From Peribacillus cavernae (GTDB lineage Bacteria; Bacillota; Bacilli; Bacillales; DSM-1321): a DNA stretch of 64,000 nucleotides. The notes under the pieces are model-generated. The model was given only the letters and a program-made list of their open reading frames with translations, made no database searches and was not told the origin of the DNA. The DNA lies in assembly GCF_003989135.1 (NCBI RefSeq), contig NZ_RYZZ01000030.1, positions 107,000 to 170,999 of the forward strand. The letters are read 5' to 3'. Below are positions 59,028-64,000 of the stretch, in pieces. Both the position numbers and the translations under genes were made by a program. The number at the start of each line of letters is the position of its first letter. Positions within the stretch are counted from its first letter, which is position 1.

Positions 59028-60005
59028 CTATGGTTTTAGCAGGATTTTTACTTGATCCTGATCTTCGTTAAATTTTTGCATTGCTTCATCCACTTGAGAG
59101 AGCGAATATCTTGCTGTTATTAATGATTTAATATCTACATCTCCCTGAACCACCGGCCGCATCAATCTAGGGACCCATTGCTTCAAAAATTCAGGACCAT
59201 GGTGCATTAAAGCGTTAAAACGAATTTCCATTGCATGATGATGCAATCGGTGCAAGTTAGCCTTAATTGGGGACATAATATCAGGCAATGAAGTCACAAT
59301 CCCCTCGTCCTTTGTTACATCAATACACAAATTAAAGTAGTCTTCTGTACGTGGATTCCAGTACCCGCATGAATGTAAAGTTACATCCACTCCCCGGCCC
59401 TGTGTTAATTCCTGGATCTTTTCTTTTATGTCTTGGTAACTGGTATTTAAAATTACGTCTGCCCCACATTTTTTCGCCAATTCTAAATGGGCATCTGAGT
59501 AATCAACAGCTATGACTTTGTTAGCTCCACGCTTTTTTAGTCCCTGGACTGCAATAAGCCCTTGAAAATTTAATCCCGCTACCAATGCAATGTCGCCTAG
59601 TTGAACCCCGCTATGGAAAACGCCGTACATACCAACGCAAGTGGGTTCTCCCAGAGAAGCAATTTCCATGTCCAAGCCTTCTGGAACTTTAATAAATCTG
59701 TCTACAGCCCCTTTAAAGTAATAGGAAAATGTATTCAAGGGTCCAAAAGCCATTACTTTATCCCCAACCTTAAATTCCCTTACTTTTTTTCCTATTTCAA
59801 TCACCTCACCGCCTCCTTCATGTCCAATAAAGGAAAAACTCGGAAGATCGCTAGGCATATGCATCCCGGACCAAGCCCTTAAATCCGCATCGCATATGGA
59901 AGCCTGGGTTGTTTTAACTAGTATTTCATCCTCTTCAAGCTCTAATGTTCTATTTATTGTTTCCAGTTTTCTCGTTCCTGACAAAGTAACACATGTGCTT
60001 TCCAT
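59028..60005 (-). CDS. medium-chain dehydrogenase without the structural zinc site
   Basis: 325-residue MDR protein. Catalytic-site residues: Cys and Asp in S-I-C-D-A-D near 38, His/Glu in G-H-E-G near 62, and D-Y-S in the nucleotide domain near 170. The four-cysteine structural zinc lobe is absent (M-A-F-G-P-L-N-T-F follows directly). Probably oxidises an alcohol or reduces an aldehyde or enone in the pathway. Gap of about 90 bases to the PPC gene upstream, in the same direction. GGGAG ribosome binding site. Confidence 0.88.
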   Translation of the reverse strand: MESTCVTLSGTRKLETINRTLELEEDEILVKTTQASICDADLRAWSGMHMPSDLPSFSFIGHEGGGEVIEIGKKVREFKVGDKVMAFGPLNTFSYYFKGAVDRFIKVPEGLDMEIASLGEPTCVGMYGVFHSGVQLGDIALVAGLNFQGLIAVQGLKKRGANKVIAVDYSDAHLELAKKCGADVILNTSYQDIKEKIQELTQGRGVDVTLHSCGYWNPRTEDYFNLCIDVTKDEGIVTSLPDIMSPIKANLHRLHHHAMEIRFNALMHHGPEFLKQWVPRLMRPVVQGDVDIKSLITARYSLSQVDEAMQKFNEDQDQVKILLKP

Positions 60006-60096
60006 TTCTTATCGCTCCCTTATAATAGTTTTGGTTAAAACTCTATATTAGCAATTTAAGAATATTGAAGAGTCCGAGCATACCTCCGTCTACATT

Positions 60097-60573
60097 CTAA
60101 ATATTCTTAGGAACTGTCTGAATAAAGCCTGTTTCATCATCGTATTCTCTACTTAGCAATAAATTTTCACCTTCTACGATAATCAGTTCTAGAGTATTTA
60201 GCACTGTACAGAAGCCCCTTTCAATGTGTCCGCCAAACACTTTCTGGTTTTTATCTACCATAACCGCATGCAGGTGGATAAACATCCCTTCTTCACGTTG
60301 ACAAATGAGCCCTTGGCCGGACAATAGCTCGACTGGTCCTTCAGCGACCATTCTTTCTGTAAAACTAGCACCCGTTTTTGAATTCGGGTCCGGTTGAATT
60401 GTTTGATATTCTGCGGTTTCTAAGCTACCTATCATACTAGAAATCCCTCCTGCCTTCACATTGTACTTTTGACAAACATCGATCAAACCCAAAATGAGAT
60501 CGGATCCTGGTAATATTCTAGCAGCTATTATCCTATTGGATTTTCCCTCAGCAGACCAAAAACGTTTAGACAT
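60097..60573 (-). CDS. PPC (DUF296) domain protein
   Basis: 158-residue single-domain protein of the plant-and-prokaryote-conserved fold. Seen: I-A-A-R-I-L-P-G-S-D-L near 17, G-G-I-S-S-M-I-G-S-L near 42, and the conserved H-L-H-A then G-G-H-I near 103-117, where the histidines are suited to metal binding. Prokaryotic members are often named DNA-binding, but no DNA-binding tail is visible here, and a metabolic or metal-dependent role in this catabolic cluster is equally possible. AAGGAGG precedes the ATG. Confidence 0.83.
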   Translation of the reverse strand: MSKRFWSAEGKSNRIIAARILPGSDLILGLIDVCQKYNVKAGGISSMIGSLETAEYQTIQPDPNSKTGASFTERMVAEGPVELLSGQGLICQREEGMFIHLHAVMVDKNQKVFGGHIERGFCTVLNTLELIIVEGENLLLSREYDDETGFIQTVPKNI

Positions 60574-60592
60574 TTTACACTCCTCCTTTTGA

Positions 60593-61354
60593 TTAGCTGA
60601 CTACCTTGCCGATTGTGGTCAAGCCTCCATCAACAGCCAATGTTTGGCCTGTAATGTAGTTTGACCTTTCCGATGCGAAAAAAAGCACCGCATTTGCAAT
60701 ATCTGTTGGTTCACAGACTTTTGGAATAGGTATGGTTTTGGCCATTTCATCTTCATGATCAGCCAGCCAAGAGGAACTTAGACGCGTTCTGCAGGGCCCT
60801 GGAGCAACCGCATTGACAGTAATCCCAAAAGCAGCAGTTTCTTTTGCGGAGGCAATAGTAAGGCCGATGATTCCTGCTTTACTGGAGGCATAATGTGATG
60901 TTCCAACAAATCCCCCTCCCATCATTGCGGCAATGGAAGATATATTTATGATTCTTCCATAACGCTGTTTCTTCATTATTGGCATTAGATGTTTCGTGCA
61001 GAGATAAGGTCCTTTTAAATTTACATTCAATACGAAATCCCAATCCTCAGCACTAATATCTTCCATAGCTTTACCTTGTGTGACACCAGCACTATTTACC
61101 AGGATATCCACTTGACCATACTGATCTACAGAACGTTTAACCATTTGCTCCACACTATCTTCATTTGAAACATCTACTTTTAAAAACAATGCTTCCTTAC
61201 CCAACTTTTGCAATTCCTCGACAAAATTTAATCCTTTCTCCTCTTCCATGTCTGCAACTACAATCTTCGAACCCATGTTGGCCAGTTCAGTGGCTATTTC
61301 ACTTCCCAACCCCATAGCCGCACCTGTTACAATAGACACTTTTCCTTCTACCAT
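60593..61354 (-). CDS. short-chain dehydrogenase/reductase
   Basis: 253-residue SDR, NAD(P)-dependent. T-G-A-A-M-G-L-G near 10, N-S-A-G near 88, Ser in I-S-S-I near 140, Y-A-S-S-K near 155 and the ending G-Q-T-L-A-V-D-G-G-L are present. Substrate unknown; gene order puts it with the Rieske protein and the small protein upstream. A start at 61366 is possible, but AGGGGTGAGG fits the ATG at 61354 better. Confidence 0.9.
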   Translation of the reverse strand: MVEGKVSIVTGAAMGLGSEIATELANMGSKIVVADMEEEKGLNFVEELQKLGKEALFLKVDVSNEDSVEQMVKRSVDQYGQVDILVNSAGVTQGKAMEDISAEDWDFVLNVNLKGPYLCTKHLMPIMKKQRYGRIINISSIAAMMGGGFVGTSHYASSKAGIIGLTIASAKETAAFGITVNAVAPGPCRTRLSSSWLADHEDEMAKTIPIPKVCEPTDIANAVLFFASERSNYITGQTLAVDGGLTTIGKVVS

Positions 61355-61404
61355 TGATAACCTCACCCCTTTTTGTAAGCCCTTTCATTTTATAGGCATA
61401 TAAT

Positions 61405-61563
61405 TCAATCGGAAATTCGGTCATTATATACATTCACCATATGATAGGCCCACTCCTTAGCATCCGGCCAAGACTTTTCGAATTTAGCGACCCAGTCTTG
61501 TTCAGAGTTTGCGTAAACGACATAATATTCCCTTTCATTCTCAACTACCTTTAACTGCTCCAT
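61405..61563 (-). CDS. unannotated 52-residue protein in the Rieske/amidohydrolase cluster
   Basis: A complete small gene between the SDR and Rieske genes: ATG at 61563 with GGAGG six bases upstream, stop at 61405, 19 bases from the Rieske gene. It encodes M-E-Q-L-K-V-V-E-N-E-R-E-Y-Y-V-V-Y, then D-W-V-A-K-F-E-K-S-W-P and a helix with W-A-Y-H-M-V-N-V-Y. Rich in aromatic residues and acidic; no signal peptide or membrane segment. Its start site, spacing and protein-like composition argue that it is real, perhaps a subunit or accessory of the Rieske protein. Family unknown. Confidence 0.7.
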   Translation of the reverse strand: MEQLKVVENEREYYVVYANSEQDWVAKFEKSWPDAKEWAYHMVNVYNDRISD

Positions 61564-61582
61564 CTTCTTCCTCCATTGGCGG

Positions 61583-61942
61583 TTACCAAACCTTTACTTT
61601 CCCCTCCTCAATTTTCACATTATAAGATCTGATTTTAACTTCAGGGTAAGCCAGGCACTCTCCTGTTTTTATGTTAAATTCTAATCTGTGCCATGGACAG
61701 GCCAGAATTTCACCTTCTCGGTCCCAGGTTCTTTTCCAGTTTGTATCTTTGTTGGCCACAAGCGTACCGGACACTTTCCCTTGACATAGGGGTCCGACCT
61801 GATGTGGACAGATGTTGGGGAGGGCATAAAACGCTCCATCCACATTAAAAACACCTATTTCTCTCTTTCCTATCTTAATCACCTTATGAGAACCAACAGG
61901 AAAGTCCTCCACATTTCCCGCAACATTTTCATCGGGCATCAT
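61583..61942 (-). CDS. Rieske 2Fe-2S protein
   Basis: About 119 residues, a single Rieske domain without other parts, likely an electron-transfer ferredoxin. Cluster ligands C-P-H near residue 47 and C-P-W-H near 84; the 34 residues between them are longer than in classical ferredoxins, as in a known subgroup with an insert. It would serve an oxygenase or reductase partner, though no Rieske oxygenase subunit is seen in the window. ATGs at 61948 and 61942 are close; the AAAGGA box suits the later one. A truncated relative lies at 53680-53775. Confidence 0.88.
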   Translation of the reverse strand: MMPDENVAGNVEDFPVGSHKVIKIGKREIGVFNVDGAFYALPNICPHQVGPLCQGKVSGTLVANKDTNWKRTWDREGEILACPWHRLEFNIKTGECLAYPEVKIRSYNVKIEEGKVKVW

Positions 61943-61996
61943 TTTCATTCCTTTCTATACTAGAATGTAAGTATCAGCTTTCTTTTCAAGTTACAA

Positions 61997-63130
61997 CTAT
62001 TTTGTTGTGTTGGTCTCTATTTTAAATTTGTTTCTGCGTCCAACAGAATCGATATCGAAAAAACGCAGGGCATTTTCACCCATAATGTTACGGCGAACTT
62101 CTTCTGAAAATGGAAGATTAAATACCTCTCTTGGATGGTCAAAATCATGATGGGGCCAGTCAGAAGCAAACATGGTTTGAGTTTCACCTTCAAACATCTC
62201 AATTAACTGGACCAGATGCTTTGGATTATCGGGCTCCTCAATCGGTTGAGTAGCATAGAAAAATTTCTTCACATAATAACTTGGAGGATGTTCCAAAAAA
62301 GGGATATCCCTGCGATTTTCTACATATTCCTTATCTAATCTCATCATGATGAACGGCACCCAGGAAACCCCAGATTCCGTGAAACAAATTTTTATATTAG
62401 GAAAACGAACAGGAACTCCAGTTTCAATCATTTTCAACATATTTGCCATCATCGAAAAGGAATGAACAAAGGAGTGCTGAGCGAAAAATGTTTCATATTG
62501 GTGAAGATTGAAAGGGAAATGCGGGACTAAGGTCGTAGCTGCGTGAAGAAGAACCGGAAGTCCAGCTGATTCAGCTGCTGCGAAAATGGGATCATATTTC
62601 ACGTGGCCCCATAAAGTATCCAAACCAGTACAAGGAAGGTATACGCCTACAATGCCTTCTTCGTTCTTATATTTTTCTATCTCCCTTGCTCCATCTTCCG
62701 GATCTTGAGGGGCTACCATAATAAGACCTTTCAACCCTTCTTCTTTATCACACCATTTGTCTAATATCCAGGCATTATAAGCCCGGGCTAACGCTGCGGC
62801 ATATTCTTTCTGTGGCAGCACAGGGATCCCTAAGAGATGATCAGGAAACAGAATGGCGATGTCAACATGTATCGCAGATAGCTCTTTTTTCATTTGTGCC
62901 GGGGAATCAACATTCATTCTGTCATTTCCACCCGGCCACAAAGGAATGTTTTCAGCAAAGTTAGGAGAATAACCTGGAATAGATAAATATCTCCAAGGGA
63001 CATTCTTTAAATGCTCCAATGACTTCCGCCAAGGCATGTCCATATAAGGAGCCAGTTCTGTAGGTGTATCGTTCACATGAACATCTAAATCCACTACAAC
63101 CATATCCTGCAAGCTTTCTCTTTTACCCAT
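61997..63130 (-). CDS. amidohydrolase family 2 protein (ACMSD/decarboxylase type), second copy
   Basis: 377-residue relative of 53799-54878. Metal-site motifs D-L-D-V-H near residue 16, L-L-H-A near 195, C-F-T-E-S-G near 265 and F-A-S-D-W-P-H-H near 335. As in the other copy, the first motif is D-x-D-x-H. Likely decarboxylates or cleaves a cyclic acid. The frame is open to a TTG at 63145, but GGAGG sits within those codons and marks the ATG at 63130. First structural gene after the GntR regulator, starting the operon that runs through Rieske, small protein, SDR and on. Confidence 0.88.
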   Translation of the reverse strand: MGKRESLQDMVVVDLDVHVNDTPTELAPYMDMPWRKSLEHLKNVPWRYLSIPGYSPNFAENIPLWPGGNDRMNVDSPAQMKKELSAIHVDIAILFPDHLLGIPVLPQKEYAAALARAYNAWILDKWCDKEEGLKGLIMVAPQDPEDGAREIEKYKNEEGIVGVYLPCTGLDTLWGHVKYDPIFAAAESAGLPVLLHAATTLVPHFPFNLHQYETFFAQHSFVHSFSMMANMLKMIETGVPVRFPNIKICFTESGVSWVPFIMMRLDKEYVENRRDIPFLEHPPSYYVKKFFYATQPIEEPDNPKHLVQLIEMFEGETQTMFASDWPHHDFDHPREVFNLPFSEEVRRNIMGENALRFFDIDSVGRRNKFKIETNTTK

Positions 63131-63154
63131 TATCCATTCCTCCAATCGATTTAT

Positions 63155-63784
63155 TTAGCCTATCTGCAGTTTTCCTTTTTGCAGGTGTTCTTCTAATTCT
63201 TTCACAGCTAACTCTGTATTCCCCCGCTTTAAAGCTTCCAAAATACGTACGTGTTCTTGGATAAAATCCATCATACTTTGTCTTTTTCTCAGAAAGTTAG
63301 TTGAGTTAAAGAACAGTTTTTCTTTTATATTGGACATGGTTTGAATAAAGAGGCTGTTATCCTCCACCTGTAAAAGGTATTGATGAAAGTCCCCATCAAG
63401 GTGGGCAAAGTTGAAATAATCGTTACTCTCACAGCATTTCTGTTGATCTTCGATAATTTCATCCAAATTTTTAAAGTCATCTTCTGTTAATTGGCCAATT
63501 ATTTTATTCAACGAAAATAATTCAATCGCCAAGCGCATATCGAATATATTGTTAATTTCTTTAATCGATAGTTCCTGGATAATAATACCTTGATTGGAGA
63601 TGACCTTTAAAAAGCCGTCTTGCTGCAGTCTTTGAAGGGCAGCAACAATTGGTGTACGACTCATCTCAAGTTCTTCAACCAGCTGATTCTGAGAAGTGTA
63701 ATTTTCCTCAATAAAATCCCCCCTCATGATTTTCTCCTTAATTTTTACATACGCAATCTCATTCAATGGAATCTTCTTTTTCAT
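63155..63784 (-). CDS. GntR-family transcriptional regulator (FadR/FCD type)
   Basis: 209 residues: winged HTH near 10-70 (Y-V-K-I-K-E-K-I near 12, E-L-E-M-S-R-T-P-I near 38) and an all-helical FCD ligand domain with metal-type His in H-L-D-G-D-F-H near 128. Such regulators sense carboxylates. It leads the downstream catabolic operon and is preceded by three phased TGAATTCA sites. TAGGAG precedes the ATG. Confidence 0.92.
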   Translation of the reverse strand: MKKKIPLNEIAYVKIKEKIMRGDFIEENYTSQNQLVEELEMSRTPIVAALQRLQQDGFLKVISNQGIIIQELSIKEINNIFDMRLAIELFSLNKIIGQLTEDDFKNLDEIIEDQQKCCESNDYFNFAHLDGDFHQYLLQVEDNSLFIQTMSNIKEKLFFNSTNFLRKRQSMMDFIQEHVRILEALKRGNTELAVKELEEHLQKGKLQIG

Positions 63785-63799
63785 GTTTTTCTCCTATCT

Positions 63800-63842
63800 T
63801 GAATTCATCCTGGGTGCATCCTGAATTCAACTTGAATTCAAG
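63800..63842. promoter_or_regulatory. array of three TGAATTCA operators upstream of the GntR gene
   Basis: TGAATTCA occurs at 63800-63807, 63822-63829 and 63833-63840; start-to-start steps are 22 and 11 bases, two and one helical turns. The last is extended to the perfect palindrome CTTGAATTCAAG (63831-63842). All lie just upstream of the GntR start codon, so autoregulation is the likely role. Confidence 0.7.
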
Positions 63843-63952
63843 TTAATCACATGATAACATCACAAAATTAAAAAGTAAACAATGTTTTAAATTTTCTTTC
63901 TTTTATACACTTTGAATAAGTAGGTCGAGCAACAACTGCTAACTATTCCCAA

Positions 63953-64000
63953 GTAGAGTAGGACGGGGGCTTTCGCCCTCGGACCCCTCGTCAAACCGTA
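63953..64000 (-). mobile_element. 3-prime end of a group II intron at the window edge
   Basis: On the minus strand the edge reads TACGGTTTGACGAGGGG, then a GGGC-GAAA-GCCC hairpin, then CCTACTCTAC, which fits the final strand of domain V, domain VI with a GNRA loop, and the intron end of bacterial group II introns. The remaining intron would lie beyond 64000. The junction with flanking DNA is near 63953. Seen only in part, so the class and presence of an intron-encoded protein are unknown. Confidence 0.55.

Noticed and set aside
1..64000. tRNA or rRNA genes
   Set aside because: No clover-leaf or rRNA-like conserved segment was recognised by eye; a tRNAscan run would be the deciding test.

Overview
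The window looks like a chromosomal stretch from a low-GC, endospore-lineage Firmicute close to Bacillaceae. The evidence is strong AGGAGG-type ribosome binding sites with some TTG and GTG starts, a Bacillus-type FtsZ, a YflT-like stress protein, lipoprotein receptors with Gram-positive lipoboxes, and intrinsic terminators. From about 11.6 kb to the right edge nearly every intact gene is on the minus strand, and most belong to acyl-CoA or aromatic/alicyclic acid catabolism.

Layout. 0-4.1 kb: a TRAP carboxylate transporter (dctQ, dctM and two different dctP receptors) behind a consensus promoter. 4.8-11.5 kb: a mixed housekeeping stretch (EamA exporter, secreted glycerophosphodiesterase, DUF1801 protein, a stand-alone ftsZ copy, SurA-N-type lipoprotein, stress protein). 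11.6-31.6 kb: operon A, a long catabolic array below an IclR regulator, with two hydroxyacyl-CoA dehydrogenases, an IpdAB-like CoA-transferase pair, SDR, CoA ligases, crotonases, CaiB/BaiF transferase, acyl-CoA dehydrogenases, an Old-Yellow-Enzyme-type reductase, MFS carrier, third hydroxyacyl-CoA dehydrogenase and citryl-CoA lyase-like protein. 31.9-40.4 kb: operon B, acyl-CoA dehydrogenase, MaoC-like, BadI-like ring hydrolase, CoA ligase and BadH-like dehydrogenase, preceded by a textbook sigma-54 promoter and followed upstream by a PAS-type sigma-54 activator, a second MaoC-like protein and a metallo-beta-lactamase-fold hydrolase. Together these resemble the cyclohexanecarboxylate (Ali/Bad) route to pimeloyl-CoA, with operon A supplying further beta-oxidation.

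40.5-43.5 kb is a gene graveyard (AraC tail, frameshifted FMN reductase, toxin/immunity-like fragment, truncated secreted protein, truncated IS200/IS605 TnpB). 43.5-51.2 kb: a VOC protein and a LacI-controlled ribose-type ABC importer operon ending in a second OYE-type reductase. 51.6-52.3 kb is a second graveyard (VOC tail copy, transporter tail, CoA ligase start). 52.3-63.8 kb: a second catabolic region with two ACMSD-type amidohydrolases, a Rieske protein and a Rieske remnant, two medium-chain dehydrogenases, an Nramp-like carrier, PPC/DUF296 protein, SDR, a 52-residue unannotated small protein, and IclR and GntR regulators. The right edge holds what looks like the 3-prime end of a group II intron.

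Most notable: the sigma-54 alicyclic acid operon in a Gram-positive; complementary decay of a duplicated SDR gene pair; a shared palindrome in front of both IclR-containing units; a helically phased operator array before the GntR gene; and several enzymes with altered catalytic residues.
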